Part shown: positions 10,501 through 18,430 of the stretch, one piece after another | How the letters are laid out: each line of letters opens with the position of its first letter | Position numbering within the stretch: the stretch's first letter is position 1 | Source: Bacillota bacterium | Lineage (GTDB): Bacteria; Bacillota; Clostridia; Clostridiales; Clostridiaceae | DNA: 64,000 nucleotides | Direction of reading: 5' to 3' | Assembly: GCA_021781655.1 (NCBI GenBank) | Contig: JAJXWJ010000005.1 | Coordinates: forward strand, 16,984-80,983 | The notes under the pieces: generated by a model | Database searches by the model: none | Told to the model about the DNA's origin: nothing | Seen by the model: only the letters and a program-made list of their open reading frames with translations | Position numbers and translations under genes: made by a program

Positions 10501-10892
10501 ATAATGTTCTCATCTGCTTCTAAATTTATATAACAGTTAAGTAATCCATTATAAACAAGAAATTTTTCATCATTGATATAATTAATAAATTTATCAGATT
10601 CAATTAACTTCTCATATTCATTTATTGCTAAATATGACTTACCATCAGTAATTAGCTTTTCTATTGGAATAATTTTTTCTTTAAATTCTATTGAAGAATC
10701 TTTATTTAAAGCAGTCTCATAAATTTCTTCAAGCTGTTTAGTAATATCAAGATGGAAGTTATATTCTTTAATCTCTACATTATTTGCAACAATGGAATTA
10801 CTTGCGTCTATGTTGCCATTAACACTACTTGGGCTAAACATTACCTTTTCATTCTGAAAAATCCCTCGAAATAAATCATTAATCTTCCACAT
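7536..10892 (-). CDS. Large TPR-rich protein with C-terminal PIN-like domain
   Basis: This 1118-residue protein has a short N-terminal segment with the motif NGNIDASNS, then about 700 residues of helical TPR-like repeats, then a PIN-like nuclease region. The latter begins KILLDANTLAIL with D781 at the end of a hydrophobic strand, followed by acidic residues around E815 (VKERQSG) and D860/D863 (PEDTLDCIALS). This order fits the PIN metal site. A helical C-terminal domain follows. It starts 16 bp after a 62-residue membrane protein that shares the ID-SNS motif, so the two probably act together. A defence or toxin role is inferred from the domain mix and cargo position. I cannot assign a named system. 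Confidence 0.75.
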   Translation of the reverse strand: MWKINDLFRGIFQNEKVMFSPSSVNGNIDASNSIVANNVEIKEYNFHLDITKQLEEIYETALNKDSSIEFKEKIIPIEKLITDGKSYLAINEYEKLIESDKFINYINDEKFLVYNGLLNCYINLEADENIINKWSIKIDALGEDIKEIHRYYFLLSIWEYNNKRLEKAIILNEKAVKAKGDYFNALAWGILLRATNKDISYIEGKMQLDKLLKNAIIEIKDKATIYASLGDLAFNYRDFDYAQENYIKSNEFIKSLPKEIAIAVCEYFKSVKEIEENEMVTLDKIDFIQLEKARVKLEEIYENRNIDTLHLISRLIFPYLFCIFSITNKHKRILDIQSECMKFVDLSKPDILKYVVEAEIINGIYNEETFNYLNNYEKVKYKSFYYEIKKDYESEINLLVPVLENEYQNDKILQLALLNALIEDSQDIRYIHYYKKFNKDNNDEILWMNYIHFLDKRNEKDKVIQEIKEIKRVVNNSLVIYDIFVLLLDYNLSEELDEFFQNIDTGKYQIIGFQMPFILYNRLMYLLKNEKYEDFFNEYENSNLEMLLPISKAILGINYYTFKGDLDNEAKAYFELFKIDGNYNNLIKAVELKLSSNSLYDAEFYLGYVEPFKLEKPELYYIYYSIVLKEKGYIEQAFEKLKEIKEYVKNDLDSQFHQYYTAFCMNNGRTDDAFIYMAEYYSKNHNPKWFKVLQHSENESGQDLLNKLEDMIGGKRDLSHINSYFVQGIIGITVYNKLVGTGIEEILLNNYYPFTNVQISDGNIYNSIEDVKKIDDKILLDANTLAILSEVGALSLLDSFKEVLIPYNAITIVKERQSGIIRNSSNNILDYVNKSVNIKEVPVDIRIKLKTDSKQFLPEDTLDCIALSKYLKVPFLNTEVYASREFDTNYMIDINTFFQFLKQKKPSIRILVALTIANLRKYKAEFISFDANDIFICYQDNGIEGIKPFLRMGKNADYKSFALVYVEVLKRIKDEISVEDFEKVSIEFIKFVDIYIGKMRYNMYSVSRSFPEVKDDFEKLIKNCSIRIVLSMNKIYRLRAITQNIYSQIIQSSEFIKLFNVAIAFVSFVVSYLAMFKEDKLNMKKYIKLIKDNLLFSTDEDIDYIVELIRYVEEKEGK

Positions 10893-10908
10893 ATAATCTC
10901 CTAATATA

Positions 10909-11097
10909 TTAATCCTTTCCGTTGTTCTTATTTATATCATTCCCAATTGTTGAATTACTGAAATCAATATCTCCATACTTTGTCTTAGGTTTAATAATCA
11001 CAGTATTCTTTTTGCTATAAGTTAAAAATCCTGCAACAGCCAATATTATTCCAACAATTCCAAAAACTATAGTTAGAACAATTCCTGTGTCCATCAA
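10909..11097 (-). CDS. Small single-pass membrane protein paired with the TPR/PIN-like protein
   Basis: The 62-residue protein has an N-terminal transmembrane helix (about 5-27, TGIVLTIVFGIVGIILAVAG), then a basic stretch, then a polar tail containing GDIDFSNSTIGNDINKNN. The tail resembles the N-terminal NGNIDASNSIVANNVEI of the downstream large protein. It has a good AGAGGTG site and is first in the two-gene unit. A plausible role is to tether the large protein to the membrane or to contact it through the shared motif; this is inference. Confidence 0.75.
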   Translation of the reverse strand: MMDTGIVLTIVFGIVGIILAVAGFLTYSKKNTVIIKPKTKYGDIDFSNSTIGNDINKNNGKD

Positions 11098-11476
11098 CTA
11101 CACCTCTTTCATAATTAATTGCATACATTACAATATTCTGAGTCAAACTACAGATGTAATATTTCTTTATAATATATTTTAATCTTATTGTATCATTTCT
11201 ACAAATAAACTTAAATTCCTTTATATATAAATTTCCCGCTTTTATTCCACCGCAAAATGAATATTATATAATTTATTCACATAATCATCAACGAATAAAT
11301 AATGAATCAAAGTATATACTATTGTCTAAAAAAGATATTTTTATTTGATTTTTAGAAATTAGAACCCTATTATATTATAAGATAAGAAGTAGTCTTGATA
11401 ATTTTAAGACCTGTACACATAATTGAGAAAATTCAAGATACGATTAAACAAATCCAGGTTTTATATTATTTTAATA
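11098..11476. promoter_or_regulatory. 379-bp gap with likely promoter for the left-arm pair
   Basis: This AT-rich stretch separates the end of the tns operon from the membrane-protein/TPR pair. On the minus strand there is a TTGTAG, 17 bp, TAAAAT candidate near 11170-11200, so the pair may have its own promoter. I see no clear terminator after tniQ and no small gene. Confidence 0.4.
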
Positions 11477-13324
11477 TTATACTTTAGTTCTGCTCACTTT
11501 ATACTTTTGTAAAATGAGCTTATCCTTAATACTTGCCATTTTAAGTATTTTCCACTCTGGCAATTCAACTTCATTTTTATAAACATATTCGTAAATCACA
11601 TCTAACCTTCTAAATCTAAATTCTTCTATACTTTCACAAACTGATTCTAAAAACTCTTTAGTATTAGGCATTTTATCTAATTGCATCGTTATTAATGCAC
11701 GTTTGTGGATTCTCGTTCCAATTAATGATTTTGTTATTCTAATTGGTTTTATATTATTCTTAAGTGAATTATATGCTTCTTTTACAAGCCTTAATGTTTT
11801 ATTATCTTTATCATTCCAATAATCGCTATAATCAATTGTATTTGTATTTCTCTTGCTTTTATCTGGCAGATTGTCTTCAAGCCATTTTCTATCATGTTTT
11901 AATGACCATAAATATTGTCTCGTTAATCTTTTTCTTATATTATTTCTAATTATATCAGGTTCTAATGCAATTATTTCAATAATTTCTTTTCTATATTGAT
12001 TTCTCAAATCTTCTTTATTTTTAAAATTTTTATCTATTTTATTTAATATTTTTCTATTTGTATTTAACAAATTTCTTATACCTAATTTTTCTGAATATTT
12101 TACTACAGTACCAGGATCACAATGCATTTCCCTAGCTATTGCTCTTATAGATATATTAGTATTTACAAGTTCTTTTAACTTTGCCTCCCAAACATCTCCA
12201 TAACTCCTAACTCTTCCAATATGCATTAAGTCTCCAGTTATTTTTCTAGAATAAATGAAGCCACAGTCACACTTAAATATTCCAATTGTACCTTTACTCT
12301 TGCAATCCGTTATTATTTTACAATCTTTAATTACTGGTTTCCTATAATTTGTACAGCATGGATTTAAACATAGCCAAGGTCTTTCAATATCTGATTTTAC
12401 ATGAACTTTTATCAAACTAACAAACTTTTCTACATTACCACACAAAAAATCAATTAATAATATGTGCCTTAAAGGATGAAAAGTTTTATTGTGTTTTCTT
12501 ACTATGTTATTAAGCCAATTAAACTTATAATCTTCTTCTAAATCACTTTCAAGTATTTTAAGAAATTCATTTCCATAATGATTTAAAAATTGACTCTGTA
12601 ATTCTACTTGGTTCACTCTTCCTTTTCTATTTGTTAATCCTTTTCGATACATTAAATAATCATATTTATCCTTAATTTCATCTATAAAATACGCTACATT
12701 ATTATTGAGTATAAAGTAGACATCTTGAGCTATTCTTAATAACTTTTCTTTATTCTCATCTTTAGGATAATTAATATCAAAAAACATACTTTCTTTATCA
12801 AAACAAATATATTCTTGCCTCTTTGAATTCACAACATATGGCTTTAATAAGCATCCATGTTTTTCACAAACAAATACACCTTGTACTTGATGAGTTCTGT
12901 GAATATACGCTTCACCATACTCACTAAATTCTTCTTTTGAACATACTGGGCAATAATTTATATAATCTTTTTTACAAATTGTATTACGCATCATTCCAAT
13001 TTTATATTTTATTGATTTTCCATCAGAGCTTATCATAATCTTTTTAATTTTATTGATTTTTTTCCTTCTCGTAAAACATGAATACAATGGTAATAAAGTA
13101 TTATTTTCTATAATATCATTAATATTAATATCAATTTTGCCGTTTAAATTTTTAATAAATTCTTTCAAATGACTTTGAAATTCTATCGTTGGTATTATAT
13201 CTATTGTATTAAAGACATCTTTTAAAGTAAATCTCAAATTTGTATTTCCAGAATAACTACTATACCTTCCAATTACACTATATATTAATTCGTCCTTATA
13301 TATGGATGGTAAATTATAAATCAT
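11477..13324 (-). CDS. tniQ: TniQ/TnsD family target-selection protein (operon copy)
   Basis: TnsD/TniQ proteins choose the insertion site and recruit TnsC. The N-terminal TniQ zinc region is visible: C131/C134 (CPVC), H148/H151 and C159/H162 (CEKH), numbered from the longer frame. A second zinc ribbon follows, with CLNPCC and CDCGFIYSR, then a helix-turn-helix near SIRAIAREMHCDPGTVVKYS. A Met at 13322-13324 (615 residues) has a GGAAG site and overlaps the tnsC end by 11 bp; the frame extends to 13342. As the last gene of tnsABC-tniQ it is the natural candidate for recognising the metS end, by analogy with TnsD at glmS. Confidence 0.92.
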   Translation of the reverse strand: MIYNLPSIYKDELIYSVIGRYSSYSGNTNLRFTLKDVFNTIDIIPTIEFQSHLKEFIKNLNGKIDININDIIENNTLLPLYSCFTRRKKINKIKKIMISSDGKSIKYKIGMMRNTICKKDYINYCPVCSKEEFSEYGEAYIHRTHQVQGVFVCEKHGCLLKPYVVNSKRQEYICFDKESMFFDINYPKDENKEKLLRIAQDVYFILNNNVAYFIDEIKDKYDYLMYRKGLTNRKGRVNQVELQSQFLNHYGNEFLKILESDLEEDYKFNWLNNIVRKHNKTFHPLRHILLIDFLCGNVEKFVSLIKVHVKSDIERPWLCLNPCCTNYRKPVIKDCKIITDCKSKGTIGIFKCDCGFIYSRKITGDLMHIGRVRSYGDVWEAKLKELVNTNISIRAIAREMHCDPGTVVKYSEKLGIRNLLNTNRKILNKIDKNFKNKEDLRNQYRKEIIEIIALEPDIIRNNIRKRLTRQYLWSLKHDRKWLEDNLPDKSKRNTNTIDYSDYWNDKDNKTLRLVKEAYNSLKNNIKPIRITKSLIGTRIHKRALITMQLDKMPNTKEFLESVCESIEEFRFRRLDVIYEYVYKNEVELPEWKILKMASIKDKLILQKYKVSRTKV

Positions 13325-15023
13325 AAAAACTGCTTCCTTCACTTATATCTTCAAGAATATCTTTCTTATTTTCTTCTTGAAAATTTTCAAGAAGTTCATT
13401 ATTCTTTTTCCTAGCCCTTTTGGAATTTGATTTTTTATTTGATTGATTATTTTTTTGTTCTTTTGATTCCACTTCCTCTAGCAATATCTTCTTAGCAACT
13501 TCTCTTACTAAAATACTAATATCCTTATCGAATCCTATCTTATTAACTACTTCTACCGCTACCTTTTTAATTAAATTCTCATCATATTGCATCGTATTAT
13601 ATAATGTAATTACTATTGAATCAATAATCATTTGTTTATTTAGATTATCCTTAAACATTTTACTTTTATAAATTTCACTTATTTTCTCCGCAGCCTTATT
13701 TCTGCTTAAATATTCTTCTATTTCCATATCTGGTGCTTTTATATCGTCATACTTACTAATTTGCTCAGGATCGTTTGATTCGAAAGCCTTAATTATTGCA
13801 TCTGTTAATTTGAATTTTTCATCAGCCACCTTATTAATTAAATCTAGTGTGATTTTTTCTTGACCTGAAAGTATGGCTTCAAGTTGAACCGCCATAAATA
13901 ACTTATTTACTCTATCAATTATCCCTATTGTTTTTTTATACATTAATTCTTTGATTTCATTTGTTAATGGAGTTTTGAATTTCACCCATTGGTATTCCCA
14001 AAGAAATTCGATAAATAAATCCCATTCACTATCCGTTTTCTTCAACCTAAAATACTCAACAGTCCCAATTCCTTCAGCCTTTCTACCTTGTCTATATTGT
14101 TCACCTAAAATTGTTTTGACTGTTTTATATGTCCCTATATAAACAATAGGTATTCTTATTGTGTTAGTTAAAGTTACAAAAAAATTTAATAATGATTCTC
14201 CATTATTTGTATGCCTAATATGCTGAATTTCATCTACAATCAATACTCCAATTGCATACCTTAAGGCGAGAAATGACATTGATGCAATCATTTTATCCAC
14301 TTTTGTACCTGTTTTCCCATATTGATATGAATAATTAGTTCCTAATAACAAATCTATTTCTTGAAAAAAGTTATCACATACCCCTGAAATTTTTCCGTCG
14401 TATGAACAATCAACTCTTAACCAAGGAATTTGAGTAAATAAACTTTTATTGCCATTATAATTAATTATATGTCTTATTACTTGGGGATATTGAGTTAGAG
14501 CATTATTTACTCCAGTTGTTTTCCCCGAACCACTTGAACCCATAACTAAAAAACCATTTGATGGATTTGATGCTACAGAACATTGAGTAATAAGTTCATT
14601 ATTCTCATTATTACTATTAAATATATTACCGCTAGCATTTCTTAATATTTTCAAGTACTGAGGAGTGCCAATTTTTTTATTAACATATCCATTTCTAATA
14701 ACAATCGACAAATATTCGTCTGTTAACAAATTAGAGGCTGTAGGTAATAAATAATCAAGTAACCTAAATATCGCATGAATTCTACACTCATTTGAACTAC
14801 ATCTTTCTTCTTCAGAATACATGGGGAATTTTTTTATAAAATTAAATGCCTTTTCAGCGTTTTTTATAGGTGGCAAGGCTTCAATTAACAAATTCCCTCT
14901 ATATGTGGCTTGCTCTTGTACTATATATCTTGCTTCTACATGCTCTCTAAACAAAAATTTTCCTCCACAAATATCTTCATATTGATTATCAATAAAGTCA
15001 TTATAATATTCATAATTAAACAT
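13314..15023 (-). CDS. tnsC: TnsC-like AAA+ ATPase of the transposition machinery
   Basis: TnsC is the ATP-dependent regulator that links target selector to transposase. The 569-residue protein has Walker A GSSGSGKT (162-169) and Walker B LIVDEIQHI (D264/E265), placed as in TniB/TnsC ATPases. The C-terminal tail is highly charged, with a KKSNSKRARKKNN stretch that may bind DNA or partners. It starts 20 bp after tnsB and its end overlaps tniQ, so translation is probably coupled. Confidence 0.93.
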   Translation of the reverse strand: MFNYEYYNDFIDNQYEDICGGKFLFREHVEARYIVQEQATYRGNLLIEALPPIKNAEKAFNFIKKFPMYSEEERCSSNECRIHAIFRLLDYLLPTASNLLTDEYLSIVIRNGYVNKKIGTPQYLKILRNASGNIFNSNNENNELITQCSVASNPSNGFLVMGSSGSGKTTGVNNALTQYPQVIRHIINYNGNKSLFTQIPWLRVDCSYDGKISGVCDNFFQEIDLLLGTNYSYQYGKTGTKVDKMIASMSFLALRYAIGVLIVDEIQHIRHTNNGESLLNFFVTLTNTIRIPIVYIGTYKTVKTILGEQYRQGRKAEGIGTVEYFRLKKTDSEWDLFIEFLWEYQWVKFKTPLTNEIKELMYKKTIGIIDRVNKLFMAVQLEAILSGQEKITLDLINKVADEKFKLTDAIIKAFESNDPEQISKYDDIKAPDMEIEEYLSRNKAAEKISEIYKSKMFKDNLNKQMIIDSIVITLYNTMQYDENLIKKVAVEVVNKIGFDKDISILVREVAKKILLEEVESKEQKNNQSNKKSNSKRARKKNNELLENFQEENKKDILEDISEGSSFYDL

Positions 15024-15043
15024 GCTCTTTATGTCCTTTCAAA

Positions 15044-17161
15044 TTACTTATTTTTTGTAATATTATCTTTTATGAACTTATTAAAAAAGCTTCTTGAACT
15101 TCTTGAAATTTCTTCGTCTTCTTCCATTTCTTTCTCTAAATTCTTATATTCTTTTTCATTTTTAACATCCATTTTTAAATATGGATTTCTTGTGAGTGTA
15201 TTCTGCTCATTATCAATTTTTCTTTCAATCAATCTATTTTCATTTATGTCTTCAATTACTATCTTATTATTTCCACTTTTTTTAGCAGCTTCTTTTACTA
15301 TCTTATTTCTTTTTTCGCTTCCTTTTGCAAACAGTTGGTCATTGATATCGGTATATATTGATTTTTCCTTAAAATTAATCAATTTATCATAACTTTCAAT
15401 TTCTTCCAATGTTCTATCAATATAAATATCATTTGATGTCATCTTTCTATTAATTTTGCATTGTATATATTTATTTGTTGATTTATGATAAATAAGTATT
15501 TCATTCATACAATTTGAATCGAACGCAATCTCAATTTTTCTATTTTTATTTAATCTAGAAAACCATAATTCTTCTTCTGCCAATTTACATGTATAAAGCA
15601 TATTTTTAAATTTTATACCTTTCTCAGTTATCGATGCATTTTCGTGCCTTAATAGATAAAATCTAAGTTTATCCTCTGGCTCTTTCCTTAATAAACCCTT
15701 TTTATTTTTGATACCCCAATTCCAAATTTCATTTGCACTTGGTTTTACCCCAGCCCAAACTAGTTCTTTTTCAAGAGGATAATCTTTCATAATCATTGCA
15801 TTTCTTTCCAAAACGGCTTCAATAACTATTTGAGTAAATTCATAGAGATCAAGCTTAGCATCTTTCCTATAATCCTTTTTCCCACGTTCTCTATACTTAG
15901 TCATAATTATTCCTGGCAAATCCGATTTAATCATATTCTCAATTATATTGAATTTCTGTTCGACTGTCCCTTTTGCCTGACCCTCAAATGTAGGTGCATA
16001 TTCAGTCGATATCTTTAAATACTTTACTAACATATCAGAATTCTTAGTAAGGAATCCTCCTCTATCACCCATAATTATTTGTGGAGATCCATCTACATTC
16101 AATTCCTCAATATTTTCTTCTATGCCATAATATCTGCAATAATTCTCCTTAGGTTGAATTGTATTATAAAGCAATGATGCGTATCCTGACCATGAATCCT
16201 GCTCAAGTCCAATATGCATTCCAGTGATTTTTGTAGAAAAACAGTCAGCTGATATGTAAAGAATAGGCCTACCAATGCCTAAACTTCTATCAATTCTATT
16301 TACAAGATATATTGGAAATATTGTGGAATCTACTTGATATCTTAGTCCAGGATTAAATCCATCATATACCGTATCTGACTTTATAGGCTTAACATTATTC
16401 TGATAATTCTTTTTACCTTTTCTGTCCTTTTCCATTTTATCCTTATCTATGCTTTTCTTATACCAATTATAAAATTGATATATCGTTGGTTTTTCATACC
16501 ACAGCTTATCACTATAATAATCTCTTTTAATATTTCTAAAGGTCTTTGCAAGTGTAATTTTATCATTATTTCTATAATATCTATCAATTCCATCTTGAAA
16601 AACTTTTTTCACATTCTCATCTATAACGATACCTATATTATCTCCCATCATACTTCCCGCTACGCCTTTTCGACCTGGCTTTTTTGTATATGTTTTATCG
16701 ACACACCTTCCACAATTATTATATTTATCAAACAAGGCATCCTTAGTCCTTCCTCCTTGCCAATACTTTCTCAAATACTTGTATATGCACTTTTCAGAAA
16801 CATCATATTTATCCATAGCCTGTTTAACAAATTTACCTCTATATTTTCTAACGAAACAAAAGGGAATATTTTCTAAATTATCAATCATATTTACAATATT
16901 ATAACTGTTTTCAAGTTTTTCTTTTCTATTTTCATTTAAATTTTCTTCAAATAAAATCACATAATCATCGTTTGGTATGATGGTATATGCTCCTTCTTCG
17001 AACCCATTATTAATATCTTCTAATAACTTAACGTTTATATTCAATTTGTTGATACCCATTTGGATACAATAACATTTTCCTTGTTCTGCATCAATCCATA
17101 AAATCCTCTCGATTTCATTAGTATTTAAATTTTTAAGTATGTCATTAGTTCTAACTTCCAT
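15044..17161 (-). CDS. tnsB: TnsB-like DDE transposase
   Basis: TnsB binds the end repeats and joins the 3' ends to target DNA. The 705-residue protein has an N-terminal helix-turn-helix region (KYDVSEKCIYKYLRKYW) and an RNase H-fold core. The catalytic triad is D278 (YQVDSTIFPIY), D366 (IMGDRGGF) and E401 (GTVEQKF), numbered from the chosen start. The spacings of 88 and 35 match the Tn7 TnsB triad as I recall it. I use the ATG at 17159-17161, with GAGGTGA upstream, rather than a GTG three codons earlier. It lies 19 bp after tnsA. Confidence 0.95.
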   Translation of the reverse strand: MEVRTNDILKNLNTNEIERILWIDAEQGKCYCIQMGINKLNINVKLLEDINNGFEEGAYTIIPNDDYVILFEENLNENRKEKLENSYNIVNMIDNLENIPFCFVRKYRGKFVKQAMDKYDVSEKCIYKYLRKYWQGGRTKDALFDKYNNCGRCVDKTYTKKPGRKGVAGSMMGDNIGIVIDENVKKVFQDGIDRYYRNNDKITLAKTFRNIKRDYYSDKLWYEKPTIYQFYNWYKKSIDKDKMEKDRKGKKNYQNNVKPIKSDTVYDGFNPGLRYQVDSTIFPIYLVNRIDRSLGIGRPILYISADCFSTKITGMHIGLEQDSWSGYASLLYNTIQPKENYCRYYGIEENIEELNVDGSPQIIMGDRGGFLTKNSDMLVKYLKISTEYAPTFEGQAKGTVEQKFNIIENMIKSDLPGIIMTKYRERGKKDYRKDAKLDLYEFTQIVIEAVLERNAMIMKDYPLEKELVWAGVKPSANEIWNWGIKNKKGLLRKEPEDKLRFYLLRHENASITEKGIKFKNMLYTCKLAEEELWFSRLNKNRKIEIAFDSNCMNEILIYHKSTNKYIQCKINRKMTSNDIYIDRTLEEIESYDKLINFKEKSIYTDINDQLFAKGSEKRNKIVKEAAKKSGNNKIVIEDINENRLIERKIDNEQNTLTRNPYLKMDVKNEKEYKNLEKEMEEDEEISRSSRSFFNKFIKDNITKNK

Positions 17162-17180
17162 AAGAATCACCTCATTAAAT

Positions 17181-17972
17181 CTATACCCAAACTTTCATTT
17201 CATAATAATTAAACTTTTTCTTAAAATCAACTTTAACTTCTTTATGAGTTATAAGGTACTTGAAAAAATTTAAACCTTCTCCTTCTTCCCATCCCATATC
17301 TTCTTGAAAATCCTTTGTTGTTTTCATAATATCCATATTACATTTGAAAATTTTCTCTTTAAATTTATTAATCAGCCAATCCATTTCATACTCATCGAAT
17401 TGCATTTTATCATTCCAGAAATAATCTTGATATATACTGTAAATATTCTTTCCAATAACCTTGCATTCTTCATCATGCAAAATCACTCCCCAATCTATAC
17501 CTTTTTGTGACCAATATTCTTTTTCTATTAGGAATTTTTCTTGAGTACGTATCTTATTAAAGTCATCTTCAGTTTTTAGTGTTCGAACTATTTCTTTTAC
17601 TACATCACCTTTCTTTACTAAAAGGTTAAAATCAGACGTCATAACTGTTTTCATATTACGATCACTTCTATTTTTGGGTGGATGAATTATATTCATTTGA
17701 TCTGCAATCAATAATGTCTTTTCTATTGGCAACAACGGAAATTGCTCTCTTATATCCAATACATTATCCTCCATCTGATAAATTAGAAAAACCCATAACT
17801 CTCCATCGGATAATAAATAATATACCCTGTTATGTTTCCATCCTAAAATTTTATGAGTACGGCTATCAGAAGGAAGCTCATGAGGCAATATCCATGGTTT
17901 ATAGTTTTCTCCATATCCTTGTCCTCTTTTTTCTCTAAGTCTAGCTTTATCAGTTTTTCTAACCATTGTCAT
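17181..17972 (-). CDS. tnsA: TnsA-like endonuclease of the heteromeric transposase
   Basis: TnsA cuts the 5' strands at the element ends, so transposition is cut-and-paste rather than replicative. The 263-residue protein has the restriction-enzyme-like catalytic residues E58 (LSDGELWVF), D114 (MTSDFNLL) and K133 (VRTLK), plus the typical DIREQFPLL segment. The spacing resembles Tn7 TnsA (E63, D114, K132). A C-terminal domain likely contacts TnsC. It is the first gene of the operon, after a GGAGGGTGA site. Confidence 0.95.
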   Translation of the reverse strand: MTMVRKTDKARLREKRGQGYGENYKPWILPHELPSDSRTHKILGWKHNRVYYLLSDGELWVFLIYQMEDNVLDIREQFPLLPIEKTLLIADQMNIIHPPKNRSDRNMKTVMTSDFNLLVKKGDVVKEIVRTLKTEDDFNKIRTQEKFLIEKEYWSQKGIDWGVILHDEECKVIGKNIYSIYQDYFWNDKMQFDEYEMDWLINKFKEKIFKCNMDIMKTTKDFQEDMGWEEGEGLNFFKYLITHKEVKVDFKKKFNYYEMKVWV

Positions 17973-18430
17973 TTCATTTCACCCTCCAAAAATACCGTTC
18001 CATATTCCTTTTAACTAACTGTAATCTTTTTCAACAAAAGGTAGCTTACTTGTATTATTGTTATTACTTTTTTCAACATCTATTTTTACTATTTTCACAA
18101 ATACTTACTTGATAATTATAAAAATTTATCTCTATTAATGTAAACTCTAACAATTACATCTATATAATAAGGAATATAAGGCAAATATCTATATAATACA
18201 TAACATTACTGTATCTATAACTTGTTATTCATTTTCAAAATTTATGGCAACTTTCTAAATATTGTTCTTATTTTATTCTGCTTATTTTTATATTTTTTCC
18301 ATTATTAAGAATACTATGCACAAATATTCGCTTATGTATAAAAACTTTCAAACTTTTTATACATAAGAATATAAATCTTAAAAGTGACAAAATATATATT
18401 CAGAAATTTTTATTAAGAAGGTGTGCGTCT
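17973..18430. promoter_or_regulatory. Divergent control region between tnsA and the second tniQ, with perfect inverted repeat
   Basis: This 458-bp AT-rich gap must hold the promoters of both the tns operon and the solo tniQ. The clearest structure is a perfect 14-bp inverted repeat, CTTATGTATAAAAA at 18331-18344 and its complement at 18354-18367 with a 9-bp spacer, 63 bp before the tniQ start. It could be an operator or a hairpin in the leader. No CRISPR repeats or guide-like arrays are present. Confidence 0.6.
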
